A stretch of DNA of 53,064 nt from an uncultured Clostridia bacterium (GCA_947627765.1 CANQXA010000010.1:1-53064); one strand, 5' to 3'. Shown: positions 8,838 to 17,599, counted from the first letter of the stretch. Numbers and translations are program-made. Notes: generated by a model not told the origin, from the letters alone.

Positions 8838-9329
8838 TCAGTTCCCGCGCGCCTCCTTCGCGGCACGCTTCTCCGCCTTCTTCTTGGCGCGAAGCTCCTT
8901 CTTCGTGAGGGGCGCCTCTTCCTCGGGCTCCTTCTTCTCGGGCGCGGGCTGAGGCTGGGGCTGAGGCTGAGGTTCGGGCGCGGGTTGGGGCATGGGCTGG
9001 GCGTAACCGCCGGCGGGATAGATCGTCGTCTGCGAATACATCGGGGGCGCCATGAAGAGCGCGGGCGCATTGCAACCGTAGCAACCGTACGCGGGCGTCA
9101 TCGGCTGTGCGGGCGCGCAGTACCCGTAATAGGGATAGACGGGATAAGGGGCCGGCGCAGTGTAGACCTGCGGGTACGCCTGCGGCTGCTGATAGCCGGG
9201 ATAATATGCCGCGCCGGGCTGTTGGGCGGCGCCGTTTGCGGGAACACCGACGGGCGTTCCGCACTTCGGGCAGAAAGCCTCATCGGGATAGATGGGATTT
9301 CCGCAATGTTGACAAGTTGTGGTAGCCAT
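8838..9329 (-). CDS. Zinc-ribbon protein with Tyr/Pro/Gln-rich linker
   Basis: This 163-residue protein has an N-terminal zinc ribbon (CQHCGNPIYPDEAFCPKCG), then a Tyr/Pro/Gln/Ala-rich region (residues ~40-130, including a PQPQPQPQ run), then a short Lys/Glu-rich helix. No membrane segment is evident. The start follows GAGGAGGAATTTT and a clear promoter. Similar ribbons head two membrane proteins in this window (22879 and 25258). The function is unknown. Confidence 0.8.
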   Translation of the reverse strand: MATTTCQHCGNPIYPDEAFCPKCGTPVGVPANGAAQQPGAAYYPGYQQPQAYPQVYTAPAPYPVYPYYGYCAPAQPMTPAYGCYGCNAPALFMAPPMYSQTTIYPAGGYAQPMPQPAPEPQPQPQPQPAPEKKEPEEEAPLTKKELRAKKKAEKRAAKEARGN

Positions 9330-9358
9330 AAAATTCCTCCTCGGCGATTTTCCCTTTA

Positions 9359-9387
9359 AGCATACACCTTTTTGAGAAAAATGTCAA
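9359..9387 (-). promoter_or_regulatory. Promoter of the zinc-ribbon/hydrolase operon
   Basis: Minus strand: TTGACA (9382-9387), 17-bp spacer, TATGCT (9359-9364). Confidence 0.8.
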
Positions 9388-9412
9388 CGGTGAAACGAAA
9401 AGTTATCAAAAA

Positions 9413-9432
9413 AACCGCGGCATTGCCGCGGC
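9413..9432 (-). terminator. Terminator of the SSB-like gene
   Basis: Minus strand: CCGCGGC, short loop, GCCGCGG followed by TTTTTTTGAT. It lies just after the SSB-like gene that ends at 9446. Confidence 0.8.
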
Positions 9433-9445
9433 GGGCGGACGAACG

Positions 9446-10132
9446 TCACGCATGGGGAGGGGATGAGGGGACGGAATAGAGATCGAAGGCGTCGTCTACG
9501 TCGAACGTCTCACCCTCTTCGAAGGCGGCGAGCTTGGACACGGATACCTCGTACGCCGTCATGACGACCGTCTCCGTCTCCGAAATGCGCTTTTGGTACT
9601 CGCGGCTCTGGATCCTGCCCGAAAGGGCGACCCTGTCCCCGACTTTGAGATTCTGCACAAAGCGGGCATTCCTGCCCCACGCGATGCAGGGGATATAGTC
9701 GGACTTGTTGTAGGCGCGGTTGACCGCGACGAGCAGGTCGGCGATCTCGCGGTTGAAGGGCGTCGTACGATAGACGGGCGGCTTACAAATGTAGCCCGAG
9801 AGCACCACCGAGTTAGGGTTGCGCTCCTCGCCGGGATCGGCGAGCTCGCGCACGAAGACGGTGAGCATCAGGCGGGATCTCCCGCCCTCGAGCTTGTTGT
9901 AACTGCGGAATTGCCCGATCGCCGAGAGCGTGCTTCCCACCCTGAGATCGCTCCCGTGGATGAGCCGCTCGGAAATGGTGACGGGCAGGATGTCCGCCTG
10001 CCCCGAGAGCCGCACGACTTTGACGTAAAACTCGTAAAATCCCTCGCCGTAGACCTCGTGGGAAAAGGTCGCTTCCGAAACGATCTCGCCCATAATGTAG
10101 ACTTTGTTGTTCTTCTCCAAACCGTAATCCAT
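9446..10132 (-). CDS. Single-stranded-DNA-binding-like protein, two OB folds
   Basis: This 228-residue protein seems to contain two OB-type domains: residues ~8-105 (VYIMGEIVSEATFSHE... FYEFYVKVVRLSG) and ~115-210 (VVLSGYICKPPVYRTTPFNREIADLLVAVNR... IPCIAWGRNARFV). The second resembles the SSB core. The C-terminus lacks the DDDIPF-type tip of canonical SSB and instead ends DLYSVPSSPPHA, so it is probably a paralogue or specialised SSB rather than the replication SSB. AGAAAGAGGTAAGACC precedes the chosen ATG. It starts 64 bases after the deacetylase gene. Confidence 0.75.
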   Translation of the reverse strand: MDYGLEKNNKVYIMGEIVSEATFSHEVYGEGFYEFYVKVVRLSGQADILPVTISERLIHGSDLRVGSTLSAIGQFRSYNKLEGGRSRLMLTVFVRELADPGEERNPNSVVLSGYICKPPVYRTTPFNREIADLLVAVNRAYNKSDYIPCIAWGRNARFVQNLKVGDRVALSGRIQSREYQKRISETETVVMTAYEVSVSKLAAFEEGETFDVDDAFDLYSVPSSPPHA

Positions 10133-10195
10133 GGTCTTACCTCTTTCTATTGATGTTTTTCTTTTTTGAAGCCGTATCTCGGACATGGTATGCCC

Positions 10196-10966
10196 CTACG
10201 CGGTCCCCTTGGGGATCTGGCGGCCCGTGGCGTCGATCCTGTAATTCTCCCTGTAAATGAGCTCCCCGATGGGAACGAACTCGAATCCGTTCGCGCGCAA
10301 AGTGGAGATGACGATGGGAAGCGCCTCGGCGGTGTGCAATCCGTTGTTGTGCATCAGGATGATACTGCCGCTCTTCGTCCGCTCTACGATCCGCGCCGCG
10401 ATATCCGAAGCCGAGAGATTTTTCCAATCGAGGGAATCGACGTCCCACTGGATCGGGTAGAGCCCCATCGCTTCCGCGGTATCGATGAGCAAGTCGTCGT
10501 AGTCGCCGTAGGGCGGGCGGAAGAGGGTAACTTCCCTGCCCGTCACTTGTTCGATCGCCGCCTTGGAGGTCTCCAGCTCCTTTTTGATCTCGGTCTCCGA
10601 GAGGCGGGACATATACGAATGCGTGGCGCTGTGCGTTCCCATCTCGTGCCCGCCGTCCGCGATCTTTTTGCAGTAATCGGGATATTTTTCCACCCAAAAC
10701 TGCACGGCGAAGAAGGTGACGTGCACCTTTTCCGCGGCGAGCGTTTCGAGGATCGAATCGGTGTGATCCACGCCCCATGCGCAGTCGAAGGAGAGGGCGA
10801 CTTTGTTGTCTTCCCGCTCTACGCTGTAAATGGGAAGGGAGCGGGCGCCCGTCCAATAGACTTCCTCCGCCCCCGCGGCGTTTGCCGTGATCATGCCCGC
10901 TCCCAAGAGCAGGGCGACGCCCGCCGCCAGCGCGACCGATTTGAGCCGCACGGTGATAAATCGCAT
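10196..10966 (-). CDS. Polysaccharide deacetylase, PdaB-like
   Basis: This 256-residue protein has an N-terminal signal/anchor helix (residues ~8-28) and a NodB-homology domain. The metal/catalytic motifs are ALSFDCAWGVDHT (the variant first motif seen in the PdaB branch instead of TFDDGP), HSATHSYMSRLS, RPPYGDYDDLL and WDVDSLDWKN, with a final LMHNN. PdaB-type enzymes act on cell-wall glycans and in Bacillus are sporulation-linked. GGAGGTGTTCT precedes ATG. A GGACATGGTA copy lies 6 bases past the stop codon. Confidence 0.88.
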   Translation of the reverse strand: MRFITVRLKSVALAAGVALLLGAGMITANAAGAEEVYWTGARSLPIYSVEREDNKVALSFDCAWGVDHTDSILETLAAEKVHVTFFAVQFWVEKYPDYCKKIADGGHEMGTHSATHSYMSRLSETEIKKELETSKAAIEQVTGREVTLFRPPYGDYDDLLIDTAEAMGLYPIQWDVDSLDWKNLSASDIAARIVERTKSGSIILMHNNGLHTAEALPIVISTLRANGFEFVPIGELIYRENYRIDATGRQIPKGTA

Positions 10967-11093
10967 AGAACACCTCCATCATAACAGACCGGGCAGGGAA
11001 AATCGTGGGAGATCGGGTCGGCTCCGCGCGAAATTCGTCGGATCCCTCTCTCCCCCCGGCAAGGTACCTTATGCGCAAGCGGCGAAAAATATA

Positions 11094-11114
11094 CCCCCTT
11101 CAAGCCGAAGGGGG
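11094..11114 (-). terminator. Terminator overlapping the comF stop codon
   Basis: Minus strand: CCCCCTTC, 5-base loop, GAAGGGGG, then TATATTTTTC. The 3' stem includes the stop codon of the comF-like gene. Confidence 0.8.
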
Positions 11115-11849
11115 TTTGCCGAATTGATTTTTGAATTCCACGCTCGTCGCGGTGACGGCGTACACCTCCGCGGCGCCCGCGCGCTTCAAGGCGTCCGCGA
11201 GAACGGAGACCGTCGCGCCCGTCGTGAGGGTGTCGTCCACGATGAGGATCCGCCGCCCTTTGACGCCCTTTCGGTCTGAGACGTGGAAGACGCTCTCGAG
11301 ATTCTTTTCGCGATCGCTCCGCCCGAGAAGTTTTTGGACGCCCGTCTCTTTGCGCTTTTCCACGGGCCGGATCCACTCCTTACCGAGCCGCCGCGCCAGC
11401 TCCTCCGCGAGCAGTTCGGCTTGGTTGTAACCGCGTTTTTTGAGGCTCTTCTCAGACATGGGTACCCCCAAATAGGCGTCTGCGTCTTCGAACTCCGCTT
11501 TGACGACGGGCTCCATGAGATCACAAAGCGCGCGGTAGAGGTACTTTTCGCCGCGCTTGAAGCGGACCACGAGCCGCGCCGCCTCTCCCTCGTGAAGACA
11601 GGCGGAGCGCGCCTTTTTAACGCCGAGCGGCTTTGCCTTGCATTCGAGGCAGACGCCCTCCTCCCGCACCCGCCGCCCGCAAAACGGACAAACTTTGCCG
11701 TTGTTTAAGGGCAGGTCGCGGTAGCAGAAGCGGCAGATCCGCTCGTTTTCGAAGACTTCTCTCCCGCAGACGTCGCAAGTGAAGTTGTGTCCGTCGTCGT
11801 AGCGGCGCACCCGCTCGCCGAGACGGAGCCATAGCTCTTTGATGTTCAT
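11100..11849 (-). CDS. comFC: ComF-family phosphoribosyltransferase
   Basis: This 249-residue protein has N-terminal zinc-binding cysteine pairs (CDVCGREVF, CRFCYRDL, CPFCGRRVREEGVCLEC) and a C-terminal phosphoribosyltransferase fold whose PRPP loop is ILIVDDTLTTGATV. This is the ComFC layout; in competent bacteria ComFC is needed for DNA uptake. The comFA helicase is not adjacent. The start ATG after AAAGAGAAAG is chosen because upstream sequence is repeat DNA. One AGACATGGGTA motif copy lies inside the gene (11454-11464). Confidence 0.88.
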   Translation of the reverse strand: MNIKELWLRLGERVRRYDDGHNFTCDVCGREVFENERICRFCYRDLPLNNGKVCPFCGRRVREEGVCLECKAKPLGVKKARSACLHEGEAARLVVRFKRGEKYLYRALCDLMEPVVKAEFEDADAYLGVPMSEKSLKKRGYNQAELLAEELARRLGKEWIRPVEKRKETGVQKLLGRSDREKNLESVFHVSDRKGVKGRRILIVDDTLTTGATVSVLADALKRAGAAEVYAVTATSVEFKNQFGKPPSA

Positions 11850-11939
11850 CTTTCTCTTTTGCGGCGGCCGCCTTTCAAGGGACCGCAGTCTATCGGGATT
11901 CTTCGGGGGGAGGGGTTTCCTCGGCGTGTCTGCCGCCCC

Positions 11940-12150
11940 ACCCCCTTGATCCCCCTCCCACGGAGGGGGTAAGGCAATCGCTTTCCCACGGAGGGGGTAA
12001 AACACGTGCCCACGGAGGGGGTATGCTCTCTCGCCCCCTTCAATGGGTACACTCTCTCGCCCCCTCCATTGGAGGGGGGTAGGGGGGTGGGCAGTGCCCC
12101 CTCATCGACCGGCGAGATTCTTCGGGGGCGTTGCCCCCTCAGAATGACGC
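11940..12150. repeat. Intergenic repeat mosaic (three repeat families)
   Basis: The region holds three copies of CCCACGGAGGGGGTAA-like units, then CCCCCTCCATTGGAGGGGGG with GTAGGGGGGTGGGC, then CGAGATTCTTCGGGGGCGTTGCCCCCTCAGAATGACG. All three recur near 18.5, 24.3-24.5 and 31.2 kb. No gene is present. Confidence 0.8.
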
Positions 12151-12171
12151 GTGGGAGGGGACATTATCAAA

Positions 12172-12192
12172 AAGTGCGGCGTTTGCCGCACT
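12172..12192 (-). terminator. Terminator of the acidic zinc-ribbon gene
   Basis: Minus strand: AGTGCGGC, AAAC loop, GCCGCACT followed by TTTTGATAAT. It lies six bases past the stop. Confidence 0.8.
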
Positions 12193-12197
12193 CTCCG

Positions 12198-12698
12198 TCA
12201 GAAATCGTCCTCGTCTCCCTTTTCCTCTTCCTCGTCGTCGTCTTCGTCGTCGCCGCCCGAGAGGGTATAGATCTCGTCGCCCGTGACGTATTCGAGATCC
12301 TCTTCCTCCGCTTCCTCGCTGAACTCCTCTTCCTCTTCGGCCTCTTCGTCGAATTCGTCGTCGAAGCTCTCGTCGATCTCGCCGATCTCCGAATCGAGGT
12401 CGGCGTCGGTATCGTCGTCGAGGTATTCGCGCCATTCGTCGTCGTCCTCTTCGGGATCGGGCTCCTCCTCTTCGTACGCCTTCTTGCGGCACTCCTCGCA
12501 CATCTTCTCGCCGGGGCGCATCATGTTCTCGCCGCAGACGGGGCAGAGCTCGGTGGGAAGTTCTTCCTCCGCCTCCTCGATCTCGTCGAGCCCGGTGGGG
12601 ATCCCCTTCATCTCTTTGAGGCAGACGTCGCAGAATTCCTGCTTCTCTGCGTCGATATAATTGAGCTCGCAACGCGGGCATTTCATGTACCGTACCAT
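12198..12698 (-). CDS. Acidic protein with two zinc-ribbon CxxC pairs
   Basis: This 166-residue protein has CPRCELNYIDAEKQEFCDVC (ribbon 1) and CPVCGENMMRPGEKMCEEC (ribbon 2) in the first ~75 residues. A long, extremely acidic, low-complexity tail (mostly D/E) makes up more than half the protein. GGAGGAGAAGAAT precedes ATG. The function is unknown; the tail could bind basic partners or cations. It is transcribed away from a long AT-rich gap. Confidence 0.78.
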   Translation of the reverse strand: MVRYMKCPRCELNYIDAEKQEFCDVCLKEMKGIPTGLDEIEEAEEELPTELCPVCGENMMRPGEKMCEECRKKAYEEEEPDPEEDDDEWREYLDDDTDADLDSEIGEIDESFDDEFDEEAEEEEEFSEEAEEEDLEYVTGDEIYTLSGGDDEDDDEEEEKGDEDDF

Positions 12699-12877
12699 AT
12701 TCTTCTCCTCCGAGTACAAATTGCCTCTCATCGGCTAATAAATTATATTAGTAATTATTTTTTTTGTAAACTGTTTTTTTATGTATTTCCGAAAAAAGTT
12801 TGGGATTTGACGGAAAAATTTTCGCTTTCGCCCTTCCGCCGCCCGCAGAGGCAGAAGTTCCGCCGCCACAGAAAAAG

Positions 12878-12900
12878 ATCCCCGCGCTCTGCGGGGACCT
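12878..12900 (-). terminator. Terminator of the large lipoprotein gene
   Basis: Minus strand: TCCCCGC, 5-base loop, GCGGGGA, then TCTTTTTC. Confidence 0.8.
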
Positions 12901-12917
12901 TAAAATCTTATTTTGGA

Positions 12918-15299
12918 TCATTCTTCGTAGGGATCGCCGTCTGCGGGAGCCTCTTCTTGGGGCTCGTTCTCCCCGTCTTCGGGCTCTTCCTCAGCCTGCT
13001 CTTCCGTCTCCTCTTCGGGCTCCGCCTCGTCGGTCCCGTCCGTCTCCTCCTGTTCGTCGTAGGCGTAGACGTCGATATCCTTGTCGTCGGTGGTATCCAC
13101 TCTGAGACGGGGCTGTTTCTCCTTGGTATCCTTCTTCTTGCCGAATACGAAGTGCAATACAACGACCGCGGCGCCCGAAAGGAAGACAACGATCGCGATC
13201 GCAATGAGGAGCCATGCCCACCATGCGAGCCCGCCTTCGGTTTCGGGAGCGCTGTCGATGTAGTGTTCGAGCACGCTGTTCTTCCAATAGTCGTGATAGG
13301 AGGTTTGGTCGTTCTCGTTCATGCGCCCGAGCTTGGTGACGAACGCGCTGTAAAGACGGTCCTCCTTGTTCTCGGCGGTGAAGATCACTTCGCCGTCCTC
13401 GTTGGCGTACTCCGTGCCGTCCACATACGCCTTGAACGCTTTGAGCTCCTCTTCGGTGTAGAGGGTGACCTTCTCGTCCTTCTCCGCCGCCTCGTCGATG
13501 TTCTCGTAGAGGAGTTTGGTCTCGCCCGTGTAGAAGTAGTATTTGAGGGCGTCGGAGAGGTCGCTGTTGCCGAACTCGGTATCGACCTTCGCGAAGAGCC
13601 CCGTCTTGTCGTCCGAGGTGTTGACGATGGCGTCGTACCGCTCGCCGAGCTCTTTGAGGGCGACGTTGCCGAGCAGTTTCCCGTCGGTGCCGCAGAGATC
13701 GACGGTGGAGATGTACGAATAGGTGTTGCCGCCGAAGGACTGCGCGTCCGCAAAGAACACGCGCCCGTCGAGGATCTCATAGTTGTACCACCCGCTCGCG
13801 TGCTGGACGTCGAGCAGTTTGACCGCGCGGTAGGCTTCGTTGTTTTCGTCGCCGTACGTCAGGTTGCGGTAATTCTCCTCCTCGCCGTTGAAGACGGCGC
13901 GCTCCACGGAGAGGCCGCTCCCCGAGGAACGGGTAAAGTAGACGTAATCGAATTCGGGATCGGACGTGCGGTCGATGGAGATCAAGGTCGCACTGCCGAT
14001 GTCGTAGGCGACGTTGACTTCCTCGCCCTCGCCGATGGCGCCCGTCGCGTCGGGATCGACGCGGTAGATGTTGTTGTTCGCGACGTACAGATAGTGGTGC
14101 TCGCGGCCGCCGCCCGGCTTGGTGTCGTAATAGAAGTAGGCGGAAGACGTCGCTTTGGAGGAGGCGAACACGGAATTGGCGACCGTCTCAAACGCGCCGC
14201 CCTCGTTGTTCGCCGCGATGGGATCCCACGCCTCGGCGTCGATCGCGGATTCGGCGAGATAGAAGAGGGAGCCGTCCGACACGAGCGCGTTCGAACGGAC
14301 GAAGTAGACGCCGCGCTCGGACGACCCGTCCGCCGTCTTATAGGAGCGGAGGGAATAGGAGAAACCGATGGGCGTCGAAGAGGTGACATGGTTGGTGTTG
14401 TGGTTGAACTGCGTTTCGGAGGACTCGTTGTCGATCCCGTCGAGCACGAGCTGCCCGAGGTTGAGATAGGGGATCTCGCCGCCGAGCTCCTTGTTGACGT
14501 AGTCCATATCCCACTTGTAGTAGTCCTCTCCGTAGTAGCACTCCGTCCAATCGGCGCGGACGCGGTAGACCTGATTGTAGTTGCGTTGAAGAGAATTGTC
14601 GCTGTCCGCCTTGTCGGTGACGTTCATCGTGTAGTAGATCCACGGGTTGGTCTTATCCGTGCTGTCCACGACGTAAGACGTCGCATTCTTGGCGAGGACG
14701 GTATCCTCCTTCGTCGCCGTGTTGACGGAGTGGAGCGTGAACGTCGAAGAGCCTTCCACATAGAAGAGATAGACGCCCTCTTCCCCCTCCACATAGCGGT
14801 AGACCGTCGAATTGGAGGCGAGACGGCAGATGGACTTCACGTCCGTCCCGTCGAGCTTGGCGCTCTTGAAGTCGAGATAGGTGTTCATGACGGTACCCGA
14901 GGTATCCTTGACGTCGGTCGGCGTCGCATAATACACTCTTCCCGCGTAGACGAAGATGCCCGCGGTGAAATCGCCTGCGACCATGAGGGAGGGGACGACC
15001 GTCTCGGCGTCCGTCTCGCCGTCTCCGTCTTCCACATCGGACTTCTTGACGCGCATCAACGCACCCTTTACGGGTTTGCCGTAGGTGTTGTTGCTCGTGT
15101 ACGTCTCGACGCCGTTGATGAAATAATAGTAATCGCCGACCGAAACGACGAACCCGCCGTTGGAATCGACCGCGGCGGACGCGTCGGGTCCGCCCGAAGG
15201 CGCCTTGAATTTGGCGCCGCAAGCCGCCATCGAAAGGGCGGAGAGGGTCATCGCGGCGGCGGTTGCCACCGCCCATACTTTTTTCATGGATTTACGCAT
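12918..15299 (-). CDS. Large lipoprotein with C-terminal membrane helix and acidic tail
   Basis: This 793-residue protein has a type II signal peptide with lipobox SMAACG (Cys ~ residue 28). A long extracellular part has repeated YYF/VYF/LFYV strands with Asp/Gly turns, suggesting a beta-propeller-like (DUF5050-type) fold. Near residue ~690 a clear membrane helix follows (WAWLLIAIAIVVFLSGAAVVV), then a basic KKK stop and an acidic cytoplasmic tail rich in E/D. GGAAGGAACGATAGAA precedes the ATG, and a good promoter lies upstream. The function is unknown; a surface sensor or anchoring role is only a guess. Confidence 0.82.
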   Translation of the reverse strand: MRKSMKKVWAVATAAAMTLSALSMAACGAKFKAPSGGPDASAAVDSNGGFVVSVGDYYYFINGVETYTSNNTYGKPVKGALMRVKKSDVEDGDGETDAETVVPSLMVAGDFTAGIFVYAGRVYYATPTDVKDTSGTVMNTYLDFKSAKLDGTDVKSICRLASNSTVYRYVEGEEGVYLFYVEGSSTFTLHSVNTATKEDTVLAKNATSYVVDSTDKTNPWIYYTMNVTDKADSDNSLQRNYNQVYRVRADWTECYYGEDYYKWDMDYVNKELGGEIPYLNLGQLVLDGIDNESSETQFNHNTNHVTSSTPIGFSYSLRSYKTADGSSERGVYFVRSNALVSDGSLFYLAESAIDAEAWDPIAANNEGGAFETVANSVFASSKATSSAYFYYDTKPGGGREHHYLYVANNNIYRVDPDATGAIGEGEEVNVAYDIGSATLISIDRTSDPEFDYVYFTRSSGSGLSVERAVFNGEEENYRNLTYGDENNEAYRAVKLLDVQHASGWYNYEILDGRVFFADAQSFGGNTYSYISTVDLCGTDGKLLGNVALKELGERYDAIVNTSDDKTGLFAKVDTEFGNSDLSDALKYYFYTGETKLLYENIDEAAEKDEKVTLYTEEELKAFKAYVDGTEYANEDGEVIFTAENKEDRLYSAFVTKLGRMNENDQTSYHDYWKNSVLEHYIDSAPETEGGLAWWAWLLIAIAIVVFLSGAAVVVLHFVFGKKKDTKEKQPRLRVDTTDDKDIDVYAYDEQEETDGTDEAEPEEETEEQAEEEPEDGENEPQEEAPADGDPYEE

Positions 15300-15365
15300 T
15301 TCTATCGTTCCTTCCGCGGTCCGAAAATTTATCATACCCCGGACCGTTCTAAAAACACATTCTTT

Positions 15366-15394
15366 ATTATAAACTAAATCAAGGTATTTTGCAA
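15366..15394 (-). promoter_or_regulatory. Promoter of the large lipoprotein gene
   Basis: Minus strand: TTGCAA (15389-15394), 17-bp spacer, TATAAT (15366-15371). Confidence 0.75.
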
Positions 15395-15507
15395 TCAAAA
15401 ACCCGCGGAACTTACACTTTTCTTTTGGAATTTTTGTGTAGATTTCGTGAACCGGGGGCGCTTCGGCGGTTTTTTCCGCCGCGGCGCGCTCCGGAAGGGA
15501 GTTTTCT

Positions 15508-15705
15508 ATGGAAAAATTCGGCATCTTCGAGCTGCTCGACGCCCTCTCCGCCGTGACGGGAACCGACGGCGCACCCGCCGCCGAACGTCCCCCCGAACAG
15601 ACGCCGCCGCCCGCAGGGACCCCCGTGCCGCATAAGACGGACGCCATCGAGGGATTCCTCCGCCGCCACGAAGCGCTCAGCCGCAAGGCGAAGAAGAACT
15701 CTTAG
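15508..15705 (+). CDS. Small hypothetical protein
   Basis: This is a 65-residue ORF starting MEKFGIFELLDALSAV, with a Pro-rich middle and basic end (RRHEALSRKAKKNS). GGAAGGGAGTTTTCT is a good ribosome site. It ends by overlapping the stop region of the convergent esterase gene by 4 bases. No family was recognised. Coding potential rests on the ribosome site and the amphipathic N-terminus. Confidence 0.55.
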   Translation: MEKFGIFELLDALSAVTGTDGAPAAERPPEQTPPPAGTPVPHKTDAIEGFLRRHEALSRKAKKNS

Positions 15706-16538
15706 GCGGGCAGGACCGTAAATCCGCGGCATTCCAGCCAGCGGAAGGCGAGGGGGAGCCATGCCCTTATGGAGCGGTTGGCTTCTGCGCCCTCTAAGTT
15801 GTCCGACGTCTCGATGTCGGCGACGCTCAGCCCGTGGGGACCGCGTTCGAAGACGTGCAGTTCGACGTCTACCCCCGCCGCAAGACAAGCCTCCGCATAG
15901 CGGAGCGCACCGATCACGGGGACAACGTCGTCGTTTCCCGTATGCCAAATAAAGGCGGGAGAAGACAGCCCGCTCACCCGCGTCTCGAGGGAAAGGCGGG
16001 CACGGAGGGCGTCGTCGCCCCCCGAAATGACCTCCGCCGTGCCCTCATGGGTCTTGCCGCGCTCCGTCGTCAGAACGGCGTAGGAGAGGATCGCCGCGTC
16101 GGGGCGGACGAGCCCTTCCACGCAGGCGGGAAGCTCGGGAGCGTCGTACAGCGTCGCAAGCATTGCGGCGAGATGTCCCCCCGCAGAGAAGCCCACAACG
16201 CAGACATGGTGCCCGTCTAAGCCGTATGTCCCGCTCTCTTTGCGGATGTACGCCATCGCCATCGCCGCCTCCGCAAGGGGGACGGGGTACGCCGCGTTGA
16301 CCGTATATTGAAGCTGAAAGACGGCGTAGCCCTCTGCAAGAAAGCGGAGGGAGACGGGTTCGCCCTCCCGCTCCGAGATCATGCCGTAGCCGCCGCCCGG
16401 AATCACGAGCACGGCGGGACGGATCTTCGGCGTGTTCTCCGTAATGGAACTGCGCGCATAGACGGTGAGATACCCGCCCCCGTTGACGCCGCGCGGCAGG
16501 GAAAAGTATTCGTAAAGATCGATCGTTTTGTAATCCAT
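15702..16538 (-). CDS. Alpha/beta hydrolase (BD-FAE/esterase type)
   Basis: This 278-residue protein has an oxyanion-hole loop LVIPGGGYGMIS, nucleophile elbow GFSAGGHLAA (Ser), acid in WHTGNDDVVP (Asp) and catalytic His in RGPHGLS. The order and spacing fit small carbohydrate/acyl esterases related to acetyl-xylan esterases. No signal peptide, so it is cytoplasmic. GGAGGCAAGGCT precedes the selected ATG. It lies 50 bases downstream of rpsI, beyond that gene's terminator. Confidence 0.85.
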   Translation of the reverse strand: MDYKTIDLYEYFSLPRGVNGGGYLTVYARSSITENTPKIRPAVLVIPGGGYGMISEREGEPVSLRFLAEGYAVFQLQYTVNAAYPVPLAEAAMAMAYIRKESGTYGLDGHHVCVVGFSAGGHLAAMLATLYDAPELPACVEGLVRPDAAILSYAVLTTERGKTHEGTAEVISGGDDALRARLSLETRVSGLSSPAFIWHTGNDDVVPVIGALRYAEACLAAGVDVELHVFERGPHGLSVADIETSDNLEGAEANRSIRAWLPLAFRWLECRGFTVLPA

Positions 16539-16560
16539 AGCCTTGCCTCCGTAATGACGG

Positions 16561-16586
16561 AAAACCGACCCGTGCGGGTCGGTTTT
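16561..16586 (-). terminator. Terminator of the rplM-rpsI operon
   Basis: AAAACCGACCCG pairs with CGGGTCGGTTTT across a 2-base loop, with flanking T on the minus strand. It lies directly after rpsI. Confidence 0.85.
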
Positions 16587-16588
16587 GA

Positions 16589-17002
16589 TCATCTCTTGGA
16601 AAATTGGGGAGCTCTGCGGGCCTTTTTGAGACCGTACTTCTTTCTCTCCTTGACGCGGGGATCGCGCGTGAGGAACCCTGCCTTTTTGAGTGCGGGACGG
16701 GATTCGGGCTCCGCTTCGAGGAGGGCTCTCGAGATCCCGAGACGGATCGCACCCGCCTGCCCGGTATACCCGCCGCCGATGACGTTGACGAAGATATCGT
16801 ACTTTCCTTCGACGCCGAGCTCTACGAGAGGTTGTTTCACGACATATTGGGTAGTGCCCTGAGGGAAATAGTCGTCGAGCGAGCGGTCGTTGATGATGAT
16901 CGCGCCACTTCCGGCGGGAATGAGGCGAACGCGGGCGATCGCCTTCTTTCTTCTGCCCGTTCCCCAGAATTGCAATTTTTTCTTGATAGTCGCCTTAGCC
17001 AT
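16589..17002 (-). CDS. rpsI: Ribosomal protein S9 (uS9)
   Basis: This 137-residue protein contains [33 protein letters not shown] and the basic C-terminal extension [25 protein letters not shown] that reaches the ribosomal P site. It starts 17 bases after rplM, the standard operon partner. Confidence 0.97.
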   Translation of the reverse strand: MAKATIKKKLQFWGTGRRKKAIARVRLIPAGSGAIIINDRSLDDYFPQGTTQYVVKQPLVELGVEGKYDIFVNVIGGGYTGQAGAIRLGISRALLEAEPESRPALKKAGFLTRDPRVKERKKYGLKKARRAPQFSKR

Positions 17003-17019
17003 GTTTCAATCCCCTCACC

Positions 17020-17451
17020 TTAAAATAATTTCAGCGTCTCGGGCTTCTGCGCCGCGTGGTTGTGCTCCGCTCCCTTGTAAACTCTCAGCTTCCTGATCAT
17101 CTGTCTGCCGAGGGAGTTCTTGGGAAGCATCCCGCGCACGGCTTCGTAGACCGCAACGTCGCTCCGTTCCGCCATCATCTTGCCGTAGGAGATCTCTTTG
17201 AGACCGCCGATGTACCCGGTGTGATAGCGGTAAAACTTGTTCTCGAGCTTCTTGCCCGTGAGGACCACTTTGTCGCTGTTGAGAATGATGACGAAATCGC
17301 CCGTATCTACATTGGGAGTAAACGTGGGCTTATTCTTGCCGCGAAGGATCGCCGCCACCTTGGAAGCGAGCCTTCCGAGGGGGATCCCGGCGCCGTCTAC
17401 GACATACCACTTTCTCTCTACCGTTTGCGCGTTGGCCATGTAGGTTTTCAT
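17020..17451 (-). CDS. rplM: Ribosomal protein L13 (uL13)
   Basis: This 143-residue protein contains [37 protein letters not shown] and [21 protein letters not shown], all L13 signatures. It is the first gene of the rplM-rpsI operon. A leader of about 110 bases separates it from its promoter. Confidence 0.97.
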   Translation of the reverse strand: MKTYMANAQTVERKWYVVDGAGIPLGRLASKVAAILRGKNKPTFTPNVDTGDFVIILNSDKVVLTGKKLENKFYRYHTGYIGGLKEISYGKMMAERSDVAVYEAVRGMLPKNSLGRQMIRKLRVYKGAEHNHAAQKPETLKLF

Positions 17452-17564
17452 AGTCTGTACTCCTTGTTTGCTCTCAAAGGCAGAACCCCGCCCCTTGCGG
17501 CTTCTTCGGGCGCCGTTACGGGTCCGCCCCGTGCGGGCGGCACTGCCTCCTGTCTGCCGGTTAC
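17452..17564 (-). promoter_or_regulatory. Structured leader of rplM (candidate L13 leader)
   Basis: Minus strand: the transcript begins with AACCGGCAGACAGGAGGCAG. It contains a GCCGCCC/GGGGCGG hairpin and ends near CAAGGAGTACAGACT before ATG. Firmicute rplM genes are known to carry an autoregulatory L13 leader RNA. I see position and pairing, not a covariation match. Confidence 0.45.
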
Positions 17565-17570
17565 TTCTTT

Positions 17571-17599
17571 ATTATAGGTCGCTTTGGAAGTTCCGTCAA
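17571..17599 (-). promoter_or_regulatory. rplM-rpsI promoter
   Basis: Minus strand: TTGACG (17594-17599), 17-bp spacer, TATAAT (17571-17576). Confidence 0.85.

Noticed and set aside
11850-12005. N-terminal extension of the ComF-like protein into repeat DNA
   Set aside because: The extension encodes repeat sequence (PPPWEGDQGG) and a good ATG lies inside at 11849.
12006-15377. An 1123-residue plus-strand frame opposite the large lipoprotein
   Set aside because: Antisense shadow, low-complexity V/D/R composition, begins in repeat DNA, no ribosome site.
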